DNA of 64,000 nucleotides from Stramonita haemastoma. Its lineage: Eukaryota; Mollusca; Gastropoda; Neogastropoda; Muricidae. The position numbers were made by a program, and so were the translations under genes. The DNA lies in contig CM060344.1 of NCBI GenBank assembly GCA_030674155.1, forward strand, positions 34,992,217 through 35,056,216. Reading direction: 5' to 3'. Positions 43,573 through 53,511 of the stretch are shown here, piece after piece (the first letter of the stretch is position 1; each line of letters starts with the position of its first letter). The notes under the pieces were generated by a model. That model was not told the DNA's origin. It made no database searches and saw only the letters and a program-made list of their open reading frames with translations.

Positions 43573-44033
43573 CACATCTCAAACAGTATTGATGGAGGCC
43601 ACGCAGGGGTGTTATGGTAACACGTTTATTGTTTCATTTACCATAACAAAACAACACACACCTGAAACAAATACAAAATTCAGGTAACTATCCACATTTA
43701 AAACACGTCTGAAACAAATCAGAGAAATCGGGTAAGTGCTACTCTATCCATACAAGGTATATCATTCATGAAAGGCACACATAGCAAATACTACTGTCGT
43801 CTAGCTGAGTCAAACTCCTTTCATTACTCACAACAAGATACCAAGTTAAATCTAGGAGACCAATAGAGAGTGTACAATTGTAAATTAAATCTCAATATTA
43901 CAATTAACCAGGAAAACCCTTTCCTTAGTACTCTCAACTGACATTATCCTAAATAATGTCCAACAGAACTTAGTTTATGCTAAGATCTTTTCACAACATT
44001 GGTTCCTATCAAACCCATGGATATCGTAACACA

Positions 44034-44099
<66 letters not shown>

Positions 44100-45166
44100 A
44101 GCAGGCATAATCTAGCGTCTCAAAAATCGCATACAAAACTAGCAGCTTCTAGCACACAAATGACTGACCATAGTCACACAAGGTTACTGAACCCCTTCTA
44201 CAGTAGTAGAACAATTATCTCAAGGACCAAGCTAGTCCTTACTTTCAGATAACAGACTAACCAGACAACCTTCACAGTTTCCAACTCAACGTTGTCTATT
44301 CCAATTAAACTATACCATAATAGTTTAACACAATAACTTTGTACTAGTCCACATTAATTTATCTGCGATCACTGCGATTTATAAACTTCGTCTCGGAATA
44401 ACACGAAACCAAATCGATAAACATCCAGTCAATCGTAAAATAAACCCAAGCTCTCACAATTAAATAATAAAAGTCTTACGATTCTCAACCGACTTCCGTG
44501 TGTCAAACAACACACACTCTCACGAAACCAAATCCGTCATTAAATTCAGTTAGTATAGGGGATCGAATTTATTTGTCAAATTGACTATCACCCTGATAAA
44601 CTGAACTATAATAAAAGAAAATGTTTCACTTACAGCTCAACCCGAACGACTGCTGTATACTAGTGTCGTCACATCGTTGCCGCTACGGCCCACTAGTCAC
44701 CTTGCCGTCCGTCCTCTGGCTGTGGCAGGGAAAGGCTGAGTGACTGACCACTTCCCTTACTTACGCCAAACTTATTCTGCCCTAAAGTCTAGACCAATCA
44801 TGTCCAGGGGGGTGCCAGCTGACCCAATGATTTCAAAGTAGAAATTTAAAAGAAACCAAGCCAGCAAAATTTCGACCACAACAACAAGCTTGTTGAGCAA
44901 TAGACTAGCAGGGACAAGCCCTCCAACCTCTTAATTGTCGCCAGCTTGTCTCAAGTGGGCAGCCACGCTCGCCTGCCGACTCTGTCTTTCTAGTCCTACC
45001 CATCGCGCTAACAAAGAAAAGTAAGTCGGGTACACACAGACCTATGCCAGCCCCTGTAACACTCTTAGAAGAGAAGGGGAAGGAGGGAGGGGGGGGGGGG
45101 GGGGGGAGAGAGGGTTGTAGTCTAACCTAGTGTCTAGTTATAGTGTCTAAAGTGCACACTATAACA
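43573..45166 (-). repeat. Long LTR-A copy (1594 bp) with ~970 bp extra segment
   Basis: Ends match LTR-A at 52275-52892: CACATCTCAAAC.GTATTGATGG, CAGGGGTGTTATGGTAACAC at one end and AAGTGCACACTATAACA at the other. Direct repeats CACTC flank it (43568-43572 and 45167-45171), as expected for a solo LTR. Relative to the other copy it carries an extra stretch from about 43661 to 44631 between ACAACACACA and ACAGCTCAACCCGAA. The extra part includes a (GA)n run at 44035-44096. Which length is ancestral is unclear. Confidence 0.85.
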
Positions 45167-45673
45167 CACTCCCCAAGCTTTAAAATGCAATGTCCTCATT
45201 GCATGTCTACAGTCCTCATCAACAACATAGCCTGACAGAGAAACTGAGAACCAACCAATCTGAGAGACCTCTAAAACAAAACTCATGAAAAACTCTCAGA
45301 CTTCCCATCTAGGCCTCTACCAACTAGGCCTACTTCAAAATCACAACTCCACGACTGACTTCAAAATTACAACACTAGATTTACCCAACAAAATACTATT
45401 TGCCATACTCCTCATATTCTATCATCTTCCTCATAGCCTCCCGTATTACCATTAATTAACAAACACAAAAAATTCACTGACAAATACCAACCAGCATAAT
45501 CATGAAAGCATATGCAAAATAATGACAACCTTCAAATCAAACCATTTGCAACACAAAAGCAACATAAAAACATTCATTGTTACATCAACACATCCAGAAA
45601 AGAAAAGAACAAAACATTCATAGTTACTACAACTGCAATTCCAAGCCTAGCAACTACAACCACACATCAGCTG
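45167..45673. other. Region between gag-only frame and long LTR-A
   Basis: About 500 bp, A- and C-rich, without a frame. On the minus strand it ends AAAGCTTGGGGAGTG directly before the LTR start TGTTATAG, a polypurine-tract-like run. It may be the 3' untranslated part of the gag-only element. Confidence 0.6.
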
Positions 45674-46885
45674 TTAAGCACATACTGCAGCCCTGATAGG
45701 AATGCCATTTTTCCTACTTGCCATAAATCTGTTTCTGCATGGCAAAGGCTCTTTCCTGAACCACTTTCCTCTGTCAGGAACCTTATGGGACAAACCCACA
45801 TCAAGCCCTGTACCTCCGTGTCTTTCCTCTTTTGGATGAGATATGCCACCATGTGAACTGGTTTTCACCAATTCACACAAAGATCTTACAGATCTTGTTT
45901 CAGTCACAGTTGTGGACATCTTTTCCTTTTGTCCACTTCTCCCTGATGGAGAACAACCAGCAGCAACTGGTTTGGGTGAAATGGGCAGCAGCACCCATCC
46001 ACCCTCCTGTGACTCATCCTCCATGCTAGAAGCTAGCAGAGGATCCATATCTGTCTTATCCAAAAACACAACATCAGTCGACCGTTTGAAACCCTCCACA
46101 TCAACATTCTGGGGGTTTGAATCTCTCTGAAACGGGACTTTGACAGGTTCTTTTCTGTTTTTCTTACGCTTTCTTTTCCGCTTACTCTGTTTCCTTTTCC
46201 TACATGGAAACTTGTCGACAGCAGCTAACATCGACTCTACAGACTCTTTCAGTGATTTCATCTTATCCTCTAACACTGATACTTGCTGCTTCTCAAGAGT
46301 CAAAGTCTTTTTGCTTTCCCTAGTCAAATTTTCTTGTTCTTGTTCTTCTTCTCTCAACCACCTAAACGCTTCCTCCCTAATCTGGAAGAATGTGGTTTGA
46401 GGCTTCCTCCCTACCAAATGGCGTAACTCCCTTCTCAACTCTAGCTTGGAAAGACCATCAATAAATCTGTCTCTCAACAAACAATCAGAAAGGGCGTCTG
46501 CCTTCCGCATGTGGATGGTCCTCTCAAGGTCCCTCAACACATGCGAGTAGTCCAGGACCGACTCTTCCGGCATCTGGTCCCGACTGTAAAAAGCAGACAG
46601 GAGAGTGGTGATCCGTCGCCTGTCACCAAACACGGCCCTGAGGATGCTGATAATCTTCCCTGGGGTGTTGGTTTCCTCCAAAGTGTGCAGCTGTATTTCT
46701 CTACGAGCCACCCCCTTCAGGTGGCTATAGATGTAGTATGCAGCCATCTCCTCTCTCATAGGATAGGCTGCCAGGACTCGCTCCACTTCCAGTGAGAAGT
46801 CCTCGAGTGACACATTTGTCACATCACCGGAGAAATGCTGCAGTTCAGGCGGGGACAAACATCTCGTCTCCTCCTCGTATGCCAT
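45674..46885 (-). CDS. Gag-only retroelement protein (403 aa)
   Basis: Start chosen at MAYEEETRCLSPPELQHFSG because upstream codons belong to the LTR and primer-binding region. The domain MREEMAAYYIYSHLKGVARR, then GKIISILRAVFGDRRRITTL L, RDRFIDGLSKLELRRELRHL resembles a retroviral/Gypsy or PNMA-type Gag capsid. A basic stretch KRKQSKRKRKRKKNRK follows, possibly for nucleic-acid binding or nuclear entry. No zinc knuckle, protease, reverse transcriptase or integrase is attached. The frame is intact. The element is therefore probably non-autonomous, or lost its pol when the other LTR inserted. Confidence 0.85.
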   Translation of the reverse strand: MAYEEETRCLSPPELQHFSGDVTNVSLEDFSLEVERVLAAYPMREEMAAYYIYSHLKGVARREIQLHTLEETNTPGKIISILRAVFGDRRRITTLLSAFYSRDQMPEESVLDYSHVLRDLERTIHMRKADALSDCLLRDRFIDGLSKLELRRELRHLVGRKPQTTFFQIREEAFRWLREEEQEQENLTRESKKTLTLEKQQVSVLEDKMKSLKESVESMLAAVDKFPCRKRKQSKRKRKRKKNRKEPVKVPFQRDSNPQNVDVEGFKRSTDVVFLDKTDMDPLLASSMEDESQEGGWVLLPISPKPVAAGCSPSGRSGQKEKMSTTVTETRSVRSLCELVKTSSHGGISHPKEERHGGTGLDVGLSHKVPDRGKWFRKEPLPCRNRFMASRKNGIPIRAAVCA

Positions 46886-46941
46886 GGTAGTCGGCTGAGC
46901 TGTATATGTGTGTGTTACGGTAAAATAAAACTGACCTGCTA

Positions 46942-46958
46942 TCCTGCTCGCAGCGCCA
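46942..46958 (-). promoter_or_regulatory. Primer-binding site of element B
   Basis: On the minus strand TGGCGCTGCGAGCAGG starts two bases after the LTR end TCTACA. Canonical place and TGG start for a tRNA primer. The tRNA was not identified. Confidence 0.75.
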
Positions 46959-46960
46959 AT

Positions 46961-47229
46961 TGTAGACAGGTTCGAAGATTTTCGACAATAAGGGGAGAAG
47001 AATGGGGAGAAAGGGGAAGATTGCTGGATGAACTCAGTGTTATGTTTCTCTTGAGAATGACCAGCTAGTGGCCTAATACATTCAAAATACAAACGTACGG
47101 CTTGCGCACAATAAAACCAGAACAACGTGGCACTTGTCTGGAACCGGAAGTGCCCTTTTATTCAAGGGAAATAACTCATATTACATATTACAATCTACTT
47201 TCAATTTCAGTTAGGCTTTGGACACAACA
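46961..47229 (-). repeat. LTR-B (269 bp)
   Basis: On the minus strand starts TGTTGTGTCCAAAGCC and ends GAACCTGTCTACA, with TG..CA ends. Contains TTGAATAAAAGGGCAC, an AATAAA signal. It is preceded by TTGAGGAGGGA (polypurine tract, 47230-47240) and followed by a primer-binding site, so it has 3'-LTR context on one side and 5'-LTR context on the other. Confidence 0.82.
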
Positions 47230-47240
47230 TCCCTCCTCAA

Positions 47241-48157
47241 CTTGAATGGACAATTACAATGAAAATGAATTGTCAAAGAGTAACATCCGAAACTCGAAAA
47301 TTTGAGGAAGATATGCATTGTGCATTAATTTGAATTCAATGGTTTCTAAAAATTAAACCTTTGGCTTCATCAATATATATTGAATACACATCAGTAAGCA
47401 AATACGTGTCTTGGCTGCATGTGGGTGTGTATGTCAGAGACATTGAGAAAATTCAAAACATCCAATAGAATAGAATAAAGGGATGCAAACACATGAGTGA
47501 CTGGTTATGCCTACTGTGCCAATATAGGAACGTCATATAAAATCAAATTAAATTCTGCACGAACAAATGATAAACTTGAATGTCAAGATATTCAGTTTTT
47601 GATGAAAAAGTGTCCACTCAGTTCTGAATGGTTTCTTGGAATTCACGTCCGGTCCTTCACTCATATGTAAATATATGACTTGAGGTTTAAGCTTTCATGA
47701 ATAAAATGAAATGAAAGAAATTTTAGTAGGCTAATATGACCAAAATATACGATCACTTAAAAACTATAATATTGTGACCTCTCTACACGATCACTTAGAA
47801 TCAAGTTGGATCAGCCTAGCTACACTGCTGTCCTTCTTGATATACAGTCCATAAACACAATCCAAAATACAGAGCATTCTGATGCTCTTCTTATGATAAT
47901 AAGAACATAATATTGTGACCACTCTACACGATCACTTAGGATCAAGTTGGATCAGCCTAGCTACACTGCTGTCCTCCTTGATATACAGGCCATAAACACA
48001 AATCAAAACTACAGAGCATTCTGATGCTCTCTGACAATGACTAGAAACATAAATGATATTTAATATCAAACAATGCTTAAATTTGACTAAATAGAGAGAC
48101 AACCTAACTACACGTTGTCCTCTAGTGACAGGTCATGTACAAGATCGACGTAATGGA
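47241..48157. other. Spacer between gag-pol and LTR-B with ~155 bp tandem duplication
   Basis: CTCTACACGATCACTTAGRA TCAAGTTGGATCAGCCTAGC through ACAGAGCATTCTGATGCTC occurs at 47780-47887 and again at 47922-48030. AT-rich, no frame. Likely 3' untranslated sequence of the Gypsy element. Confidence 0.75.
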
Positions 48158-51100
48158 TTAGTTGAGGACGTAGTCTTTCAGGTAAGTTGGAGTTTTGGTG
48201 GTTCGGCCTGAACGTCTTGTACTGGGTGATGGAAGCTGGTCGGAGCTTGTATTGTTGTTCCCAGTTTCTCCAGTTGAAGGAGTCTCAGCAGGAATGATGT
48301 CTCCAGGAATGATGTCTGGGTCCTCTGGAGCATCGAGTTCTGGAACGTCGCCAGGAATGTTGATGTGTGCTGGCAGCTGTCGAAAGTGGGACGAATTTCT
48401 GGTGATGAGAGATCCGTCAGGGCGGCAAGCTGTTATCATGCTCCCCTTCTTCTCTTTCACCAGGCATGGCGTCGTGTTGTACGGCGTTGTCAGCGCATTT
48501 TGCTTGGGCTGCTTGACCAACACGTAATCACCAGGTGCCATCTTTGCTTGTGCAGTGTGACGGCGGGCATTAACGTATTCTGCCATCTTTCCTTTATTGT
48601 GATGGTCATTGTGTGCAATACGAGTATGCACAGGGACCGGAGAGAGATGTTTCGGAGCTGTGGGTAGACCGACGTTCATCTTCCGTCCTGTCATTGCCTC
48701 GAATGGCGAGACACCAGTTGCAGTGTGTGGCGTTGCCCTAAATGTTCGGAGAAACGTTGGGATTTCCTCCTTCCAGTTTCGGCCGTCAGCTGTTGATGTA
48801 CGGATATTGTTTTTGAGGGTTCCCACGAAGCGCTCAGCTGCACCGTTCGCCTCAGGCCACACAGGCGTAATTTTCCTGTGCCTGAAACCATTCCTCTCAG
48901 CGTATTGTGCAAAGGCTTGACCGTTGAATGGTGGGCCATTGTCTGTCTTGCAGATTTCAGGGAAGCCTTGGCGTGCGAAAATTTGGTCCAGACGGGGGAG
49001 TATGGTTCTTTCTGAAGTGGATGAGACGATCTCCACTTCTGGGTATCGACTGTATTCGTCAGTGACCACCAACACGTATTCTCCCGATGGAAACGGTCCA
49101 GCGAAGTCAATCGCCACTGCTACCCATGGGCCTGAAGGGAGTGGTGTTGGTTGGAGAGGTTCTCTCTGTGTTGGTCCTTTGTACGTGGCCTGGCATGGAA
49201 TACAGGACTTCACAGCATTCTCAACCAGTTTGTCGATACCAGGAAACCAGATTTTTTCCCGGATCAGTTGCTTGGTCTTCACAATACCTTGGTGTGACTG
49301 GTGAGCAATGTCTATGGCTTGGTTCTGAAGTGACTGCGGAAGAATGAGACGATGACCTCTAAGAACAAGTCCATCATGCACGGATAACTCGTCTTTGAAT
49401 CGTGCAAAGTCTGAAATGTCACTTCTCCATTGTCCAGTTTGGACTGCCTGCATAACTTTCTGGAGCTGAGGGTCTTTCTGAGTTTCAGCTCGAACATCGC
49501 CTTGTGTCATTGCTTTCGGTACTGCAAATTTGGCTAGGAATGCAATGTACTCCTCACCAGCGTTGTCTCTGGCAGGTGTTGTTTGAGGATGCCGGCTGAT
49601 GTAGTCAGCTGGGTTTTGTTCATTTCTGCCTGGTCTGTACACGAATTCGACCTCGTACGGCATGAGTCGAAGACGCCATCTCTCAATTCGGGCTGTTGTT
49701 GGGTTTCGGCTTTTGACTATCCCGAGCAGTGGTTTGTGGTCAGTGATGAGTTTGAATGGAGCTCCTTGCACGTACAAGTGGAAATGTTCGATTCCATAGA
49801 CAGCAGCAAGCATCTCTCTATCTGTCTGTGAGTAGCGTTTTTCAACGTCTGTGAGCGCTCGGCTCGCGTAACAGATTGCCTTGTTGTCTTGGACGAGAAT
49901 CGCCCCAAGACCAACTGGGCTAGCATCCACCAGGATAGACGTTTCTTTAGCAGGATCAAAGTATGCCATGACTGGGCTTGAGGTGAGCATTTCTTTCAGC
50001 TTTTCGAACGCCGCCTGTTGAGCTGCTGACCAGGTCCAACTCACATCTTTCTTGAGTAGTTCACGCAGTGGACTGGTGATTGTCGCATACGCAGGAATGT
50101 ATCTAGCCATGTACTGAGTCATACCAAGAAACGATCTGAGTTCAGCGATGTTTGTAGGTGCAGGGGCATTGAGAATTGTCTTGGTTTTCTCAGGATCTGC
50201 GGTCATCCCCCCTCTTCCAAACACATGGCCAAAGAATGTCAGCTCGGACGCAGAAAAAATGCATTTTTTGCGGTTGAGTTTTGCTCCCACCTCTTGTAGG
50301 CGTTGAAGTGTCTTCTTCAAGCTCCTGTCATGTTCTTGCTGAGTAGCCCCGAAAACGATGATGTCGTCAGACAGATTTCTAACGCCAGGAATGTCATGCA
50401 GTACATTGGATATGGCGTTTTGGAAAATTTCTGAAGCTGCATTGACTCCAAATAACAGCCTTTTGTATCTGAACAATCCAACGTGAGTCGAGAATGTAGT
50501 GATCCGACGAGAGTCTGTGTCAATTTCCAGCTGATGATAGGCTTGAGTCATGTCAAGTTTGCTGAACCTTGTAGCCCCATTCAGATCTGCAATCAAGTCG
50601 TCGAGTGTTGGCATAGGATGTTTTTCTCTACCTATTGCTTTGTTTGGTTCGCGCATATCAACGCACACTCTAACTTCTCCCTCACGTTTCTTGGGGACGC
50701 ACACAATAGGGCTGACCCAGGGAGTCGGTCCAGTTACCGGCTCGATGATGTCCAAATCTTGAAGTTTCTTCAGTTCGGCCTCCACCTGTTTTCGAAGATG
50801 GAATGGAACACGTCGGTGCTGTTGGGCAACAGGCTGTACTTCAGGATCCACATGCAGTTTGATTTTCGTATCTTTGATGTGTCCTAGTTTACCATCAAAA
50901 AGTTCTGTGAAGTTGTCAGCGATGGAACTTGTTGATTGGGCAGATGTGTCCAAATTCAGGCTCGCAGAGAATGCGAACTGTATCAGTCCCAAAGCTTGTG
51001 CAGTGTCTGCGCAGATAAGACTATCTGTTTTCTTGTCACTATTGACGACGTAGAATTTTGCATGTGTTCTTTTGCCTTTGTATTCTAGGTCTGTCGAAAA

Positions 51101-52228
51101 GTATCCATCCACAGGCAAAGGTTTGTCAGAACCGTAGGCCATAATTCTGGGACATGGCTGTTTGAGTTTCAGATTTGTTGGGCATATCGACGTGTGCACA
51201 ATATTTACTGTCGCACCACTGTCGACAAGAAATGACGTTTCTTTCCCAAACAGTGTGGCATGGACTGCTGGAATTTTGGAATTGTGGGTGACGTGGAAGA
51301 CTGATTCCTCACTGGAGCTATCGGCTGATCTGTCACAAATATTCGATACGTTGTTGATCTTCACAGGCTTTTGTTTGGATCTACAAACACGAGAGTAGTG
51401 TCCTATCTTTGAACAAGCTCTGCACTGCTTTCCTGCAGCTGGACATCCGTCGGGGTGTGGGAATGGTCCACCACAGTTACGGCATGTCGTGTTTTGTCTT
51501 GGCGGTCTGGAACTTCCTCTACCTCGTTGAGAAAATCCACCTCTGCCTCTCTGCTGGAAGCCACTCTGTCCCTCACGATTGTTTGTGTGAGAGGACTGAC
51601 CTCCTCCTCTTCCATGCTTACGACCGGCAGAATTCTTGACTGCGTTTACCTTGTGACTGTGAGCTGTTTGTTCAATGTCTGCAGCCCTAGCTTCGGACAG
51701 CTCTTGAGATCGTGCTTCCGAAAGTATCTGGTCCAGTGTAAACGAATCCCTAAGCGCTCTTCTCCTCAGTCTAGATGATGTGCAACCATGCAAAATTTGT
51801 GTCAGAATTTCACTGTCTGCATCGTGAAAATCGCAGTTTATTGCTAACGCACGGAGTCGAGTATGGAAACTGTCAATTGTCTCACCTGTGTTTTGTGTCA
51901 CATCTCTGAACTTCAGACGTTCATAGCTGGTATTCTTCTTTGGGGTGAAGTATTCAGTGAAAGATGTCTTGAGCACGTTGTATTCGTTTGGTTCGTCGTC
52001 GATGGTTGCGCCGATCCCCTTTTTCTCGTCAGAGAAAGATTCGTAAATTTCGAAGATTTCGTCGCCTCCGTAATGAAGGAGTAGGGCTTTTTTTCGAGCG
52101 TCTCTTGTAATGTCCAAAGCACACACGAGATTTTCGAACTTTGACAGCCATTTCCGCCAACGTGTGCCAACGTTTTCATTGTCTTGATAGATGTGAAAAT
52201 GTTCGAAATTTGGCAGACTTGTCGCCAT
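48158..52228 (-). CDS. Ty3/Gypsy (Mag-like) gag-pol polyprotein, 1356 aa, intact
   Basis: Start chosen at MATSLPNFEHFHIYQ; 25 further in-frame codons upstream overlap the LTR and primer site. Domains in order: Gag (FRDVTQNTGETIDSFHTRLR, about residue 120); zinc knuckle CRACSKIGHYSRVC near 275; protease FLVDSGATVNIVH near 340; reverse transcriptase with VCVDMREPNKAI, FSKLDMTQAYHQLEID and LSDDIIVFG; RNase H with VDASPVGLGAIL and ITDHKPLLGIV; integrase with an H-H-C-C finger (HQSHQGIVKTKQLI...SCIPCQ) and the D-D-E residues in VAIDFAGPFPSG, CKTDNGPPFN and PEANGAAERFVGTL. No chromodomain seen. No stop or frameshift, so recent activity is plausible. Confidence 0.96.
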   Translation of the reverse strand: MATSLPNFEHFHIYQDNENVGTRWRKWLSKFENLVCALDITRDARKKALLLHYGGDEIFEIYESFSDEKKGIGATIDDEPNEYNVLKTSFTEYFTPKKNTSYERLKFRDVTQNTGETIDSFHTRLRALAINCDFHDADSEILTQILHGCTSSRLRRRALRDSFTLDQILSEARSQELSEARAADIEQTAHSHKVNAVKNSAGRKHGRGGGQSSHTNNREGQSGFQQRGRGGFSQRGRGSSRPPRQNTTCRNCGGPFPHPDGCPAAGKQCRACSKIGHYSRVCRSKQKPVKINNVSNICDRSADSSSEESVFHVTHNSKIPAVHATLFGKETSFLVDSGATVNIVHTSICPTNLKLKQPCPRIMAYGSDKPLPVDGYFSTDLEYKGKRTHAKFYVVNSDKKTDSLICADTAQALGLIQFAFSASLNLDTSAQSTSSIADNFTELFDGKLGHIKDTKIKLHVDPEVQPVAQQHRRVPFHLRKQVEAELKKLQDLDIIEPVTGPTPWVSPIVCVPKKREGEVRVCVDMREPNKAIGREKHPMPTLDDLIADLNGATRFSKLDMTQAYHQLEIDTDSRRITTFSTHVGLFRYKRLLFGVNAASEIFQNAISNVLHDIPGVRNLSDDIIVFGATQQEHDRSLKKTLQRLQEVGAKLNRKKCIFSASELTFFGHVFGRGGMTADPEKTKTILNAPAPTNIAELRSFLGMTQYMARYIPAYATITSPLRELLKKDVSWTWSAAQQAAFEKLKEMLTSSPVMAYFDPAKETSILVDASPVGLGAILVQDNKAICYASRALTDVEKRYSQTDREMLAAVYGIEHFHLYVQGAPFKLITDHKPLLGIVKSRNPTTARIERWRLRLMPYEVEFVYRPGRNEQNPADYISRHPQTTPARDNAGEEYIAFLAKFAVPKAMTQGDVRAETQKDPQLQKVMQAVQTGQWRSDISDFARFKDELSVHDGLVLRGHRLILPQSLQNQAIDIAHQSHQGIVKTKQLIREKIWFPGIDKLVENAVKSCIPCQATYKGPTQREPLQPTPLPSGPWVAVAIDFAGPFPSGEYVLVVTDEYSRYPEVEIVSSTSERTILPRLDQIFARQGFPEICKTDNGPPFNGQAFAQYAERNGFRHRKITPVWPEANGAAERFVGTLKNNIRTSTADGRNWKEEIPTFLRTFRATPHTATGVSPFEAMTGRKMNVGLPTAPKHLSPVPVHTRIAHNDHHNKGKMAEYVNARRHTAQAKMAPGDYVLVKQPKQNALTTPYNTTPCLVKEKKGSMITACRPDGSLITRNSSHFRQLPAHINIPGDVPELDAPEDPDIIPGDIIPAETPSTGETGNNNTSSDQLPSPSTRRSGRTTKTPTYLKDYVLN

Positions 52229-52260
52229 TTGGATGATATAGACTTGAAAAACGTACTTTA

Positions 52261-52271
52261 CCTCGTCGCCA
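52261..52271 (-). promoter_or_regulatory. Primer-binding site of element A
   Basis: Minus strand TGGCGACGAGG, three bases after the LTR end GAGATGTG. This position and start are those of a tRNA primer-binding site in Gypsy elements. Confidence 0.8.
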
Positions 52272-52274
52272 GTC

Positions 52275-52892
52275 CACATCTCAAACGTATTGATGGAGGC
52301 CACGCAGGGGTGTTATGGTAACACGTTTATTGTTTCATTTACCATAACAAAACAACACACACAGCTCAACCCGAAGAACAACAACTACCGCATACTAGCG
52401 TCATCACATCGTTGCCGCTACGGCCCACAAATCGTCTTGCCGTCCTCTGGCTGTCGCAGGGAAAGAGTGAGTGACTGACCGCTTCCCTTACTTACGCCAA
52501 GCTTATTCTGCCCTAAAGTCTAAACCAATCATGTCCAGGAGGGTGCCAGCTGATCCAATGATTTCAAAGTGGAAATTTAAAAGAAACCAAGTCAGCAAAA
52601 GTTGACCACAACAACGAGCTTGTTGAGCAATAGACTAGCAGGGCAGACCTGTTAATTGTCGCCAGCTTGTCTCAAGTGGGCAGCCACGCTCGCCTGCCGA
52701 CTCTCTGTCTTTCTAGTCCTACCCATCGCGCTAACAAAGAAAAGTAAGTCGGGTACACACAGACCTATGCCAGCCCCTGTAACACTCTTAGAAGAGAAGG
52801 GGAAGGAGGAGAGGGGGGGGGGGGGGGGGGGAGGAGAGGGTTGTAGTCTAACCTAGTGTCTAGTTATAGTGTCTAAAGTGCACACTATAACA
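52275..52892 (-). repeat. LTR-A, 5' LTR of the Gypsy element (618 bp)
   Basis: Minus strand starts TGTTATAGTGTGCACTTTAG and ends ATACGTTTGAGATGTG. About 90-95 percent like the long copy at 43573-45166 outside the extra segment. Contains a poly-C run (G run on plus, 52812-52831). Confidence 0.88.
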
Positions 52893-53470
52893 ATAAAAAA
52901 AAAAATTAAAAAAAATTTCTACATGTCCCAGAAAATATAATATGAATAAATGAATAGAACATATAAATAAATTGAGAATGTAAATAAATGAAAAGAAAAT
53001 ATAAATAAATAGAAAAAATAAATAGAGAAAAAGAATATAAATAAATAAATAGATAGACAACATAAATAAATGAAAAGAAAACATAAATGAATAAGTAGAA
53101 AACATAAATAAATAGAAAACAGAAATAAATGAAAGGAAAACAAATAAATAAGTAGAAAACATAAATGAATAGAAAACAGAAATAGGTAAAAAGAAAACAT
53201 AAATAAATGAAAAGAAAATATAAATCAACAAATAGAAAATATAAATGAATAGAAAATATAACCAAATAAAAAGAAAATATAAATAAATAGAATAGAAAAT
53301 ATACATGATACATAAATAAATAGAAAATATAAATAAATACGTACAAAACATAGAAAAATAAATAGAACATATAGATAAATAAAAGCATTTAAATAAACAA
53401 TTACAAAATATTAATAAATAGAAAACATACATAACTAAATAAAACATAAATAAATTTTTAAAAAACAAAA
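52893..53470. repeat. AAATAAAT / GAAAACATAA AT-rich minisatellite
   Basis: About 550 bp of ATAAATAGAAAACATAAATA-type repeats between the retroelement and E24. Minus-strand Phe/Tyr/Leu-rich open frames here are simple-sequence artefacts. Confidence 0.9.
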
Positions 53471-53511
53471 AAAGAAAATACAACTAAACCAACACTCCTC
53501 CACATTCCCAG

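Larger units (their letters stand above)
43484..52892 (-). mobile_element. LTR-retrotransposon complex in intron 23
   Basis: Minus-strand order from 52892 down: LTR-A (52275-52892), primer-binding site, Gypsy gag-pol, 0.9 kb with a tandem duplication, PPT-like run, LTR-B (46961-47229), second primer-binding site, gag-only frame, PPT-like GCTTGGGGAGTG, long LTR-A copy (43573-45166), and an LTR-B fragment (43484-43572). Both outermost junctions carry ATAA. A nested or recombinant origin is inferred; no single simple insertion explains the order. Confidence 0.8.

Noticed and set aside
43664..44640. Intron inside the long LTR-A copy, because the extra block ends CACTTACAG
   Set aside because: The 5' border has no GT at a position consistent with the shorter copy, and the LTR is read on the other strand.
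45843..46400. Plus-strand open frames across the gag region
   Set aside because: Shadows of the minus-strand gag reading frame.
52906..53483. Long Phe/Tyr/Leu-rich minus-strand frame, apparently multi-pass membrane protein
   Set aside because: It is the reverse translation of an AAATAAAT/GAAAAC minisatellite.
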